Shown: positions 52,133-61,011 of the stretch, one piece after another | How the letters are laid out: the number at the start of each line of letters is the position of its first letter | How positions within the stretch are numbered: position 1 is the first letter of the stretch | DNA from: Parvibaculum sp040390855 | GTDB taxonomy: Bacteria; Pseudomonadota; Alphaproteobacteria; Parvibaculales; Parvibaculaceae | NCBI GenBank assembly: GCA_040390855.1 | Contig: JAZJXO010000023.1 | Span: 11,643-75,642 of the forward strand | Length of the DNA: 64,000 bases | Direction: 5' to 3' | Notes under the pieces: model-generated | What the model saw: the letters and a program-made list of their open reading frames with translations, nothing else | Databases searched by the model: none | Told to the model about the DNA's origin: nothing | Program-made: the position numbers and the translations under genes

Positions 52133-53182
52133 TTAAAACGTCGACTTCGCCAGTCTCGTCCAGTCGCGCACGCCGCCAGGGCTGCGGTCGGCCCGCTGGT
52201 CGTTCATCCAATGCGGATACTGGACGGCAGGCTTGCTCGCCGCATCAATGGCTGCGAGGTCGTCCGCTGTGAGCTTCACGTCAACTGCACCGATATTGTC
52301 GTTCAGTTGCGTTTCGTTCTTCGCGCCGATAATCACAGTCGTCACATAGTCCTTGTGCAACTGCCAGCCGAGAGCCACCTGCGCGACAGTGACGCCATGT
52401 TTCTTGGCGATGCCCTGTAATACGTCGATCACATCATAAGCGTGTTCAACATCGACCGGTGGAAAGTTGAATTGTGTGCGGCGGCCTTCGTTGGCGCGTG
52501 AGTTGCGCGAGAATTTGCCCGACAGAACACCGCCCGCCAGCGGGCTCCATGTCATTAAGCCGATATTCTGGTCCTGTAGCAGCGGTACGATTTCATGTTC
52601 AAGGTCGCGGCCTACGAGTGAATAATAAGCCTGCAAGGTTGCAAACTTGGTAAGGCCGTTACGTTCTGAAATGCCGATGCCTTTCATAATTTCCCATGCC
52701 GACCAGTTCGACGTGCCGATATAGCGCACCTTACCGGATTTCACGAGATCATCCATCGCGCGCAGCGATTCTTCGACGGGTGTGATGTGGTCAAAGCCGT
52801 GAAACTGATAAAGGTCGATATAATCTGTACCGAGACGTTTAAGGCTTGCCTCGACCTGCTCGATAATCGCGCCGCGCGAAATGCCGACCTGGTTGGCGCC
52901 TGTGCCCATACGGCCGAACACTTTGGTGGCGAGAACGACATCGTGGCGTTTGTTGCCTAGCGCCTTGCCAGTGATAACTTCGGATTCGCCCGCTGAATAG
53001 ATATTTGCTGTGTCGATGAAGTTGATGCCGACATCAATCGAGCGGTGGACGAGGGCGTCGGATTCTTTCTGATCGAGCCCGCCGATCGCGCCGAAGAGCG
53101 TGCCTTTGCCACCGAAGGTCATGGTGCCGAGGCAGAGGCGCGAAACATAGAGGCCCGTTGAGCCCATTTGCTGATATTGCAT
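52133..53182 (-). CDS. Aldo/keto reductase
   Basis: The 349-residue NADPH-dependent reductase has the AKR fold: RLCLGTMTFGGKGTLFG, FIDTANIYSAGESE (catalytic Asp and Tyr), the lysine in VLATKVFGR and the histidine in DLYQFHGFD. GVTVAQVALGWQLH and IIGAKNETQLNDNIGA form the cofactor site. Substrate unknown. It lies downstream of a TetR gene on the same strand and may be under its control. Confidence 0.92.
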   Translation of the reverse strand: MQYQQMGSTGLYVSRLCLGTMTFGGKGTLFGAIGGLDQKESDALVHRSIDVGINFIDTANIYSAGESEVITGKALGNKRHDVVLATKVFGRMGTGANQVGISRGAIIEQVEASLKRLGTDYIDLYQFHGFDHITPVEESLRAMDDLVKSGKVRYIGTSNWSAWEIMKGIGISERNGLTKFATLQAYYSLVGRDLEHEIVPLLQDQNIGLMTWSPLAGGVLSGKFSRNSRANEGRRTQFNFPPVDVEHAYDVIDVLQGIAKKHGVTVAQVALGWQLHKDYVTTVIIGAKNETQLNDNIGAVDVKLTADDLAAIDAASKPAVQYPHWMNDQRADRSPGGVRDWTRLAKSTF

Positions 53183-53221
53183 TTTAAGTCTCCCTGAAGT
53201 GTGTTGATCGTCTGTTGGTGG

Positions 53222-53812
53222 TCAGGTTTTGATCGCATCCCAGCAGGCGTCCATGACGCTTTGCCGGTCAGTTTCGGAAAGAGTGAGAAGGCCCGCAACC
53301 GCGCGGGCCAGCAGCGCGTTGAGCGGACCGGAAATGAGGGGTAACAGAATGTACTGGGCAAGGCTTTTGAATGTGCCGCTGCGATAACCTTCTTCAAAAA
53401 AAGCGGCGAGCGCTTTGGCGATGTCCGTATGCATCGCTTTTGAACTGTCGTTGAGGAAAGGCGAATAGGCATATTGTTCGGCGAATTTGAATTCGCGCGG
53501 ATGGGCGAGGCAATAGTCGTAGGTATTGTTCCAATAGAGATCGAAGCGAGCGCGTAAGCTCATGCCGTCGCTGTGTCCGTCGAGCATGGCGATCAGCCGG
53601 TCGCGTTTCAACTCGCTGTAAAGTGCATGGATCAACTCGTCCTTGCCCGCGAAATGGCGATAGATCGTGCCAACAGGCAGACCGGCGGTTTTGGCGAGCA
53701 TGGCCATGGACGTGCCGTGAAATCCCTGCTCGCTGAAGAGTGTCAGAGCTGCTTCAAAGATCAGCCGCCGCTTCGCCGTATCGTTCGCATGGGCCTCTGA
53801 ATGAATGTTCAT
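53222..53812 (-). CDS. TetR/AcrR family regulator
   Basis: The 196-residue protein has a TetR helix-turn-helix: RRLIFEAALTLFSEQGFHGTSMAMLAKTAGLPVGTIYRHFAGKDELIHALY (cited by GTIYRHFAGKDEL). The remaining 140 residues are a helical ligand domain. A 16-bp inverted repeat overlaps its start codon. It probably controls the aldo/keto reductase 39 bases downstream and perhaps the divergent thioesterase/MFS pair. Confidence 0.9.
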   Translation of the reverse strand: MNIHSEAHANDTAKRRLIFEAALTLFSEQGFHGTSMAMLAKTAGLPVGTIYRHFAGKDELIHALYSELKRDRLIAMLDGHSDGMSLRARFDLYWNNTYDYCLAHPREFKFAEQYAYSPFLNDSSKAMHTDIAKALAAFFEEGYRSGTFKSLAQYILLPLISGPLNALLARAVAGLLTLSETDRQSVMDACWDAIKT

Positions 53813-53814
53813 TC
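53799..53814. promoter_or_regulatory. Operator-like inverted repeat over the tetR start codon
   Basis: GAATGAA-TG-TTCATTC is a perfect 7-bp inverted repeat covering the ATG at 53810-53812. TATATAA follows at 53821-53825 as a likely -10 region for the divergent promoters. This layout fits autorepression. Confidence 0.6.
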
Positions 53815-53959
53815 TTGTTATATAGAACGGTTCCGGGCCGTTACAAGAGGGCTGTCTCGGGTCTTTTTTGGAATTTTATATTGGCTCTTAAGGGGGAGCC
53901 TGCCATGAAAGGCGCAACGCGAATCCACAGAGTCAAAGTGCCTTGCTGCTGGAGAGACG

Positions 53960-54385
53960 ATGCCAAGCCCGATTATGACCGCCGTCGAAGTCACAGAATT
54001 TCTCGACAAAGTGTTCCCGCAGCTCCGCGACGGCCAGACCGAGATCCTTGAAATCGGCCCCATGTCGGCGCTTCTGCGTCTGCCAGTCACAGAGCGGAAC
54101 CTGCGTCCGGGCGGCACCGTCTCGGGGCCGTCGATGATGGGTCTTGCCGACTATGCGATGTATGCGGTCATCCTCGGCCATATCGGCCCCGTCGCGTTGG
54201 CGGTGACAACCAACCTCAACATCAACTTCCTGCGCAAGCCTGGACCTTCGGAGATTTTCGCGGAAGCCAAATTGCTGAAACTTGGCAGGCGCCTTGCCGT
54301 GGGTGAAGTGCTCATCACTCAACCCGGCCTTGATGGCCCCGTCGCGCATGTGACTTCAACCTATTCGATTCCCCCCAGAGATTGA
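53960..54385 (+). CDS. PaaI-type hotdog-fold thioesterase
   Basis: The 141-residue protein has the hotdog thioesterase core: RNLRPGGTVSGPSMMGLADYAMYAVILGHIG and VTTNLNINFLRKPGPSEIFAEAKLLKLGRRLAVGEV (clear in GTVSGPSMMGLADYAMY and LNINFLRKP). It would hydrolyse an acyl- or aryl-CoA. It precedes the MFS transporter by 16 bases, so the two are probably cotranscribed. Confidence 0.88.
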   Translation: MPSPIMTAVEVTEFLDKVFPQLRDGQTEILEIGPMSALLRLPVTERNLRPGGTVSGPSMMGLADYAMYAVILGHIGPVALAVTTNLNINFLRKPGPSEIFAEAKLLKLGRRLAVGEVLITQPGLDGPVAHVTSTYSIPPRD

Positions 54386-54401
54386 TCAAGAGGCGCCCTC
54401 A

Positions 54402-55784
54402 TTGGCTGATACCACAATCCATCCGGATGGCTTGCCAGGCCCACGTCGTTTCATGGCCATGCTCACCATCGGTCTCACGATCACGATGGCGGTGCTCGAT
54501 GGTTCGGTCGCAAACATTGCCTTGCCCTCTATTGCGCGGGAACTTCACGCGACACCGGCTCAGTCGATCTGGGTTGTGAATGCCTATCAGTTGGTTGTTA
54601 TGGTCCTGCTTTTGCCGCTGTCGTCATTGGGCGAGATCATCGGCTATGCGCGGGTTTATCGCGCCGGTATTGTCATCTTCGGCATCGCCTCTCTTGCCTG
54701 CGCGCTGTCAGACAGCCTTACGACATTGGTTGTTGCGCGTGTCGTTCAGGGTGTCGGCGCTGCCTGCATTATGAGTGTCAATTCAGCGCTCGTGCGTTTC
54801 ATTTATCCGCGTGCCTCGCTGGGGCGCGGCATCGGGGCCAGCGCGCTTATAGTCGCCTTCGCTTCCGCGTCCGGCCCGACCCTTGCAGCTGCGATACTGT
54901 CGGTGACGTCGTGGCATTGGTTCTTTGCCATCAATGTTCCGATCAGCATTGGTTCTATTCTGATCGCGAGTACCTTGCCGATGACATCGCTGGGCGGACA
55001 TCGCTTTGATTGGATCAGCGCTTTGGTCAATGCCATCACCCTTGGCGGCTTTGTCATTGGTGTTGAGCAATTAGGCCACGGGATTGCGAATATTGGTTGG
55101 GCTGTATTGTGCTTTATTATCGCCTTAGCGAGCGGCATTGTGCTGGTGCGCCGCCAGCTTTATCGCAGCGCGCCATTGCTACCGGTTGATCTTCTGCGCA
55201 TCCCGGTTTTCGCGCTGTCGATTTTGACCTCGATCAGTTCCTTCTGTGCTCAGTCGCTCGCCTTTCTTGCTCTGCCATTCTATTTTCAAGGTGCGCTGCA
55301 CCGGAGCGAGGTTGCGACCGGCCTCTTGATGACCCCCTGGCCTCTGGCGCTTGTCTTCGTTGCGCCTATGGCGGGGCGTTTGGCCGACCGCTATCCCTCC
55401 GGTCTCCTTGGAGGCATCGGCATGGCGGTCTTTGCTGCGGGCCTAGTCTCGCTAGCGCTGCTGCCTGCCAACCCGTTATCCCTCGACATTGCATGGCGGA
55501 TGCTGATGGCGGGTGTGGGGTTTGGCCTCTTCCAGTCGCCCAATAACCGGACTATGCTGTCCTCCGCGCCGCCGGAGCGGTCGGGCGGGGCCAGCGGCAT
55601 GTTGGGAACGGCGCGGCTTACCGGTCAGACCCTCGGCGCGGCCCTTGTGGCGATGATCTTCAATCTTTCGGGAGAGAATGCTTCCCATAGGGCGCTCGGC
55701 GTCGCCACCGGATTGGCGCTTCTGGCTATGGTCTTGAGCCTTTGCCGACTGACGCCCGGCGGAAAAGCCTCGAAACCTGTCTGA
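54402..55784 (+). CDS. MFS transporter, DHA2-like drug/metabolite exporter
   Basis: The 460-residue protein has about 14 predicted helices. MAVLDGSVANIALPSIARELHATPAQSIWVVNAYQL is the opening of the 14-TMS DHA2 family (motif LDxxIVNVALP-type; here LDGSVANIALP). GRLADRYPSG is a motif-A-like loop and SAPPERSGGASGMLGTARLTGQTLG is a typical late segment. Start is TTG 54402 with AAGAGG nine bases upstream. Exported substrate unknown; the thioesterase gene is upstream. Confidence 0.9.
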   Translation: MADTTIHPDGLPGPRRFMAMLTIGLTITMAVLDGSVANIALPSIARELHATPAQSIWVVNAYQLVVMVLLLPLSSLGEIIGYARVYRAGIVIFGIASLACALSDSLTTLVVARVVQGVGAACIMSVNSALVRFIYPRASLGRGIGASALIVAFASASGPTLAAAILSVTSWHWFFAINVPISIGSILIASTLPMTSLGGHRFDWISALVNAITLGGFVIGVEQLGHGIANIGWAVLCFIIALASGIVLVRRQLYRSAPLLPVDLLRIPVFALSILTSISSFCAQSLAFLALPFYFQGALHRSEVATGLLMTPWPLALVFVAPMAGRLADRYPSGLLGGIGMAVFAAGLVSLALLPANPLSLDIAWRMLMAGVGFGLFQSPNNRTMLSSAPPERSGGASGMLGTARLTGQTLGAALVAMIFNLSGENASHRALGVATGLALLAMVLSLCRLTPGGKASKPV

Positions 55785-55789
55785 TTTTT

Positions 55790-55807
55790 GCGGTACAATG
55801 ATACCGC
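55790..55807. other. Small hairpin after the MFS gene
   Basis: GCGGTA-CAATGA-TACCGC forms a perfect 6-bp stem six bases after the MFS stop. No T-run follows, so it is not a clear terminator. Confidence 0.4.
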
Positions 55808-55850
55808 TTCGATAAAGTGCCGTATTCGCAGGCTTTTTTGCCGGTTTCCG

Positions 55851-55879
55851 TTGACACAAACGACGGCCTCGCTTAAACA
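55851..55879 (+). promoter_or_regulatory. Promoter of rplM-rpsI
   Basis: Consensus TTGACA (55851-55856) and TAAACA (55874-55879) with 17-bp spacing lie 43 bp before rplM. This is the best promoter match in the window. Confidence 0.75.
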
Positions 55880-55921
55880 CGCGCCAACTCTAGACCTTGA
55901 ACCTTTATTGGGACTTTTCGC

Positions 55922-56386
55922 ATGACAACCTATTCCGCGAAAGCCAGCGAAATCGAAAAGAAGTGGATCGTGATTGACGCCGAAGGCGTCGTCGTCGGCC
56001 GCCTCGCGTCGTTCATTGCGAACCGTCTGCGTGGCAAGCACAAGCCGACCTTTACACCCCACATGGACGATGGTGACAACGTGATCGTTGTCAACGCAGG
56101 CAAAGTGGCCTTCACCGGCAAGAAATACGACGACAAGCGCTACTACCGTCACACCGGTTATCCGGGCGGCATCAAGGAAACTTCGCCCAAGCGCTTGCTT
56201 GAAGGCCGTTTCCCCGAGCGCGTTATCGAACTTGCCGTGAAGCGCATGATCGCCCGTGGCCCGCTCGCGCGTCGCCAGATGGCCAATCTGCACATCTATG
56301 CCGGTGCTGATCACCCGCATGAAGCGCAGCAGCCCCAGAAGATCGACTTCGCGTCGCAAAACCGTAAGAATGTGAAGGTGGCCTGA
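55922..56386 (+). CDS. rplM: 50S ribosomal protein L13
   Basis: The 154-residue protein has the L13 signatures TYSAKASEIEKKWIVIDAEG, VVGRLASFIANRLRGKHKPTFTPHMD (clear in GRLAS and KPTFTPH) and KRYYRHTGYPGGIKE. It is an early-binding protein of the 50S subunit. Its stop overlaps the rpsI start by one base (TGATG). Confidence 0.97.
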   Translation: MTTYSAKASEIEKKWIVIDAEGVVVGRLASFIANRLRGKHKPTFTPHMDDGDNVIVVNAGKVAFTGKKYDDKRYYRHTGYPGGIKETSPKRLLEGRFPERVIELAVKRMIARGPLARRQMANLHIYAGADHPHEAQQPQKIDFASQNRKNVKVA

Positions 56387-56862
56387 TGTCCGAAATTCAT
56401 TCGCTCGAAGGACTGAAGGGTGCCGTTGCCGGTACTGTTGCTGCTCCTGAAGTCCGTCTCCCGAAGCTCGACAAGTTCGGTCGCGCCTATGCCACCGGCA
56501 AGCGCAAGAACGCGGTCGCCCGCGTTTGGCTGAAGCCCGGCTCCGGCAAGATCGTGATCAACGGTCGCGAACTGGAACGCTACTTTGCGCGTCCCGTTCT
56601 CCGCATGATCCTGAACCAGCCGCTCGTCGCCGCTGCTCGTGAAAAGCAGTTCGACATCACAGCGACTGTTCTTGGTGGCGGTCTCTCCGGCCAGGCCGGC
56701 GCCATCCGTCACGGCATCTCGCGCGCGCTCACATACTTTGAGCCCGAACTGCGCGGCGTCCTCAAGAAGGACGGCTTCCTCACACGCGACAGCCGTGTGG
56801 TTGAACGCAAAAAATACGGCAAGGCCAAGGCCCGCCGCAGCTTCCAGTTCTCGAAGCGCTAA
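56386..56862 (+). CDS. rpsI: 30S ribosomal protein S9
   Basis: The 158-residue S9 has YATGKRKNAVARVWLKPGSG, the VLGGGLSGQAGAIRHGISRAL core, and the C-terminal KARRSFQFSKR tail that reaches the P-site. The N-terminal extension of about 27 residues is usual in alphaproteobacteria. A terminator follows. Confidence 0.97.
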   Translation: MSEIHSLEGLKGAVAGTVAAPEVRLPKLDKFGRAYATGKRKNAVARVWLKPGSGKIVINGRELERYFARPVLRMILNQPLVAAAREKQFDITATVLGGGLSGQAGAIRHGISRALTYFEPELRGVLKKDGFLTRDSRVVERKKYGKAKARRSFQFSKR

Positions 56863-56894
56863 CTCAGACGCTTCATATTATTGTTCAAATGAAC

Positions 56895-56925
56895 AACGGG
56901 CACCAGAAATGGTGCCCGTTTTTTT
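56895..56925 (+). terminator. Rho-independent terminator of rplM-rpsI
   Basis: AACGGGCACCA (56895-56905) pairs with TGGTGCCCGTT (56910-56920) around loop GAAA, followed by TTTTT. Confidence 0.93.
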
Positions 56926-56994
56926 GTTCAATTGGTTCTGAGCCAAGTTGAGCAAATTCAACATTTGGCACACGCGCTTGATGAAGCTTGGAGG

Positions 56995-58884
56995 TCAGAG
57001 TTTACGACACATCGTGGACAGCAGATCGGGCAGTGCATATCCCTGTTCCGAAGGGATCAGAAACTTATTGATGAGTGTTGGCTGGGCGATGGGGTCACCC
57101 AGATAGGGCAGGGTGCCATCCGGTCGGCTGCCAATATAGGTTGGGTTTGCTAACGGACGTTCCGTATCCGGGCGTTTGATCAGTTCGGTGCTGTCCAGTA
57201 CACTTTGGCCATTCCAATAGATTATTAGACGAGAATAGCCCTTTAAGAAGAAGGGCCAGTGGTAACTTGGCTGTACCGATGCGGTTACAACGAGACTGTT
57301 ACATCCTTTTGCCGGGGTTACGGGTTTGCTGGTGAATTGGGTGACGCCATACTGAACCTGTAGCCGATTATCTGGAAGGAACCGAATGTCCCAGACGCCT
57401 TTCTGTGCAAGAAGGGTCTGCACGGCATTACTCGGGGCCATGCCGCGAAGCTCCATGCCGATGCTATAACCGTTGAGAAGCGGCGCGCGCTGAAAATCCC
57501 GTCCTGTGAGGTGTGCGGGATACTTAGTGCTGGCAGGGATCCATTGCAGGGGAACGAAGCGTACTTCTTTTTCCCATTTTTTAATCATCATGTCGGCGGT
57601 TTTGATGTCGAAGGGCTTGACTGGCTGCTCTTTCGACCGCAGGTCGTTGATAGGTGGGGTCAAATGGTTACTCTCCAATTGCCCGAACATATCAACATAG
57701 AAAAACCGCCTCTCCTGCAGCAAATGTCCCGCATAACTCATCTTTGGGGTGTCGACGTCTGATGCCCAGTAAAGTTCTTTTAGCGCTTTGATGGGATGAC
57801 CATTCAGCAGGGGTTGCAGATTGCGACCAGTCAGGCCTTTTGGCTGTTCTCCTCCGACGAGCGATATAAGTGTCGGATAGATGTCCATGAGGCTTGTGAC
57901 GGTGCGGATATCCCTGTCCTCGTAGTGTCCGGGCCACAGCAGCAGAAAAGGCGTTCTTACTCCACCCTCTGTGTACTGTGCTTTCTTTCCGACGAGTGGA
58001 TAGTTGTTGTCTCGTACCCGATTGATGCCACCATTATCGCTGGCAAAAATCACGATAGTGTTTGCGGCCTGACCACTTTTGTGCAGGGCATCAAGCAGAC
58101 GGGCAAGGTTATGATCCAGCCCTTTGAGCATGGCCATATATTTGCCCTGTGGTGTATCGGGGAACTGATGGGCAGAGGCGGGATCGGGCTGGTAGGGCGT
58201 GTGGGGTGACAAAAGCCAGAGGTTTATGAACCACGGGGTAGCTCCGCCCTTGCTGATGAGGCTGATTGCCTTGTCGGTCAGGATATTGTCCAGATATCCG
58301 TGGTGCTGTTGCGGCGGAGCGCCGTTTTCCTGAAGCCATGGGGCAATATAGGTTGGTTCGCGCTGCAGAATTTCACCATTTGGGCCGGGGCCGCGCAGGA
58401 CGAAATGGTTGAGCATGCCAAACCAATAGTCGAAACCCTGATGGCCTGGATCAATTCCTCGATATTCCAGTGCCTCGCCGACATGCCACTTGCCGATATG
58501 GGCGGTTTTGTATCCGAGTTTCTGGAGCGTTTTCGGCAGTGTGTCCAGATCAGTCGGCAAGCCGATAGCATTGGGCTGGAAACCGATACTGACAGGCGGG
58601 CGACCGCTTAGCAGCTCTGCCCGGCTGGGCGAGCAAGTGCTGTCGGTATAGAAACGGCGAAAGCGGACGGCCTGAGCGCTCAAGGCGTCCATCGCCGGAG
58701 TAGGGGCCTTACCGTCGCCCCAGGTGGCGATGTCGTTGTTGCCGAGATCGTCGGCCAGTATCAGCAGGATATTTGGCCTAGTTGACAGCACGAAATCGTT
58801 GCTTGAAGAAACTAGGCAAAGCAGAATTGATGTTAGAATGAGTACGATAAGTGGTTTCCGGGCAGGAAGATAAAAATGGCTCAT
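56995..58884 (-). CDS. Secreted sulfatase (formylglycine type)
   Basis: The 629-residue protein begins with an uncleaved or cleaved signal helix (about 11-27), then RPNILLILADDLGNNDIATWG, with the metal-binding Asp45 and Asp46. CSPSR at 84-88 is the sulfatase signature; Cys84 would become formylglycine. GYKTAHIGKWHVGEALEYRG and VIFASDNGGINRVRDNNYPLVGKKAQYTEGGVRTP (seen as SDNGG and YTEGGVRTP) complete the active site. It probably removes sulfate from a glycan in the periplasm. Its start overlaps that of the divergent oxygenase gene by nine bases. Confidence 0.92.
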   Translation of the reverse strand: MSHFYLPARKPLIVLILTSILLCLVSSSNDFVLSTRPNILLILADDLGNNDIATWGDGKAPTPAMDALSAQAVRFRRFYTDSTCSPSRAELLSGRPPVSIGFQPNAIGLPTDLDTLPKTLQKLGYKTAHIGKWHVGEALEYRGIDPGHQGFDYWFGMLNHFVLRGPGPNGEILQREPTYIAPWLQENGAPPQQHHGYLDNILTDKAISLISKGGATPWFINLWLLSPHTPYQPDPASAHQFPDTPQGKYMAMLKGLDHNLARLLDALHKSGQAANTIVIFASDNGGINRVRDNNYPLVGKKAQYTEGGVRTPFLLLWPGHYEDRDIRTVTSLMDIYPTLISLVGGEQPKGLTGRNLQPLLNGHPIKALKELYWASDVDTPKMSYAGHLLQERRFFYVDMFGQLESNHLTPPINDLRSKEQPVKPFDIKTADMMIKKWEKEVRFVPLQWIPASTKYPAHLTGRDFQRAPLLNGYSIGMELRGMAPSNAVQTLLAQKGVWDIRFLPDNRLQVQYGVTQFTSKPVTPAKGCNSLVVTASVQPSYHWPFFLKGYSRLIIYWNGQSVLDSTELIKRPDTERPLANPTYIGSRPDGTLPYLGDPIAQPTLINKFLIPSEQGYALPDLLSTMCRKL

Positions 58885-59703
58885 AAACGAAAACTCGAAA
58901 AAATAGTCGGGGCATTTCTCCCTTGGCGATCATCTGTCATTGGTATGCGGCCGGATATTTCGGGCCTTCTGATTGATTATTCCGCCTTGCACGCTCGCGC
59001 AAATGACATGGCTGCACAGTATCATTCAAATCAACCTTATCCTCATATTGTTATTGATGACTTTCTGCCGCAATCAACGATTGACCGGTTGCTGGAAGAG
59101 TATCCTTACGACCAGTCACTTCCCATCTGGAATAATGCCACCCATATGGACAAGAAAAGTGGCGAATATGTCCAGAAAGACAAGCGTAATATTCAGGACG
59201 TGCTTCGTATGCCGCCGAGCTACCGGCAGTTGATCTGGGAATTTAACTCCCGTGACTTTCTGACGTTCCTGAGCAAGCTGAGCGGTATTCCCGGTCTTCT
59301 TCCCGACCCCAATCTGCGCGGGGCGGGCATTCACCAGATCGGGAGAGGCGGTTATCTCAAGGTCCATACTGATTTTACGTTCCAGCGCGACTTCGCCCTG
59401 TCGCGGCGTCTGAACCTGTTGCTCTATCTCAACAAGGACTGGCCGAACGAATACGGCGGGGATCTGGAACTGTGGGACCACGAAATCAAGGGCCCGCCGA
59501 AATCGGTTGCCCCGATTGCCAATCGGTGCGTGGTCTTTTCAACCACGGCCAAATCCTTTCATGGGCATCCGAAGCCTATGACTTGCCCGCCGGATGTCTT
59601 TCGCAAATCCATTGCGCTCTATTATTACACGAATGGACGCAAGGATGAGGCAGAAGAAACCGCTCCGGTCATATCAACGGATTGGCGGGACACGCCTTAT
59701 TAG
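58876..59703 (+). CDS. 2-oxoglutarate/Fe(II)-dependent oxygenase (prolyl 4-hydroxylase-like)
   Basis: The 275-residue protein has the double-stranded beta-helix core at about 148-255. Iron ligands are His164 and Asp166 (LKVHTDF) and His229 (KSFHGHP); Arg243 (FRKSIALYYY) would bind 2-oxoglutarate. RRLNLLLYLNKDWPNEYGGDLELWD is typical of the PHD/Tpa1-like group, which hydroxylates proteins or small molecules. Ribosome-binding site GGAAG is eight bases upstream of ATG 58876; ATG 58945 is an alternative start. The stop overlaps the convergent acyltransferase end by four bases. Confidence 0.9.
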   Translation: MAHKRKLEKIVGAFLPWRSSVIGMRPDISGLLIDYSALHARANDMAAQYHSNQPYPHIVIDDFLPQSTIDRLLEEYPYDQSLPIWNNATHMDKKSGEYVQKDKRNIQDVLRMPPSYRQLIWEFNSRDFLTFLSKLSGIPGLLPDPNLRGAGIHQIGRGGYLKVHTDFTFQRDFALSRRLNLLLYLNKDWPNEYGGDLELWDHEIKGPPKSVAPIANRCVVFSTTAKSFHGHPKPMTCPPDVFRKSIALYYYTNGRKDEAEETAPVISTDWRDTPY

Positions 59704-60860
59704 GTAGGTGCTTGGTTCACGGTGTTCGGATTTGTGTTTCGGGTCGGCAGACGGGATTTGAGTTTCAGAAATGGCATTTCAATGTAGCGGTAGGTGAGCA
59801 TGGCAACTAGCCAGCATAGTACTGCGCTAACTGCGACCCGTATTGCCATTTCAGGCGAATGCCTGCCCGATGCTGGGACATTCGGATCGGTCAACAGGTT
59901 TGGAAATGAATAAAGCAGGTAAAACTGAATCGGGACGTGAACCAGATAGAGTGAATAGGAAATTGTTCCGAGATGTATGTTGAGCCTGTTCGAAAACACA
60001 TTTTTGAAGACAACAGGCCCTAGGCTCGAAAAAATGATCAAGGCCCAGAGGATCGCTTCCAGATCATAATGGGCGGGAAATACCTTCATTGCCCTTGCCG
60101 GTCCGCCGCCATAATAGGCCAGTTGTGTCAAAAGTGCAGTACCAGACAAGTAAAATGTCGCATTCACGAATGTGCGGCTGCGGAGCAGACGATGCCCCCC
60201 TTCCGTTTGATAGGCCCATGACACAAGACCTCCGGCAATAAAGGCGGTCGAACGTCCGAGAATTGAAAGTCCGAAATATGAATAGTCGCCGGACCAGCCG
60301 GGGTTTTGAAATCGGACAACAATCAGAATGATAAGGAGCGCGAGAAGGGCCAGTCGTCCCCATCTGTTTGTCAACAGCAGCATAACGAGTGGAAGCAGCA
60401 GGTAGAACTGCGCTTCCGTGCAGAGGGACCACCATGGCGCGCTGTAGGGAAAAACCTCTATTCCGAGAGGGATAAAGAATAAGGCGCGAAGGGCGATCAT
60501 CTTACCGGTAATGATCAAGGAAAAACACACGACAGCATAGTAAAGCGGAATAATCCTCAGGATGCGGGCGAAATAGAAAGCGGATAAATCTACAGGCGGG
60601 CCGCCGCGGAGATTCTTGATGAAAGGCGTGCACAGAAGAAATCCGCTCAGCACGAAAAACAGTGTCACACCTGTATTGCCGGCGACGATCCATTTCACCC
60701 AGATCGGGGAGGATTCGTAGCCTTCGTGGGACAGAAAGTTCAAGAGACCTTGCCAGTGAGACAGCAAGACGAGCAGAATAGCCCAGCCGCGCCAAGCTTC
60801 CATCTCCGGGAGATAGCTGGAGGGGCGTCGCATCCCCTCAGGAATTTCAGGCAATGGCAT
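59700..60860 (-). CDS. Acyltransferase 3 family membrane protein
   Basis: The protein has about 10 helices and opens EMEAWRGWAILLVLLSHWQG, the acyltransferase-3 motif with the essential His. NTGVTLFFVLSGFLLCTPFI and SAPWWSLCTEAQFYLLLPLV are further family text. Such proteins O-acylate surface sugars. I chose ATG 60860 (386 residues, MPLPEIPEGM); ATG 60911 adds 17 residues. Neither start has a strong ribosome-binding site. Confidence 0.88.
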   Translation of the reverse strand: MPLPEIPEGMRRPSSYLPEMEAWRGWAILLVLLSHWQGLLNFLSHEGYESSPIWVKWIVAGNTGVTLFFVLSGFLLCTPFIKNLRGGPPVDLSAFYFARILRIIPLYYAVVCFSLIITGKMIALRALFFIPLGIEVFPYSAPWWSLCTEAQFYLLLPLVMLLLTNRWGRLALLALLIILIVVRFQNPGWSGDYSYFGLSILGRSTAFIAGGLVSWAYQTEGGHRLLRSRTFVNATFYLSGTALLTQLAYYGGGPARAMKVFPAHYDLEAILWALIIFSSLGPVVFKNVFSNRLNIHLGTISYSLYLVHVPIQFYLLYSFPNLLTDPNVPASGRHSPEMAIRVAVSAVLCWLVAMLTYRYIEMPFLKLKSRLPTRNTNPNTVNQAPT

Positions 60861-61011
60861 AAGGTGAACATTTCTCTCGTTTGTGGGGCAATAACTTCCC
60901 AAATTTACCATACATATCAGAAGCTACATATGTGTCTGTATGCGGACGAGTTAATCGCAAGAGTGCGTTCGATGATTGGTGGTGTCCGGCAGCAGCCCAG
61001 ATACACCTTTA

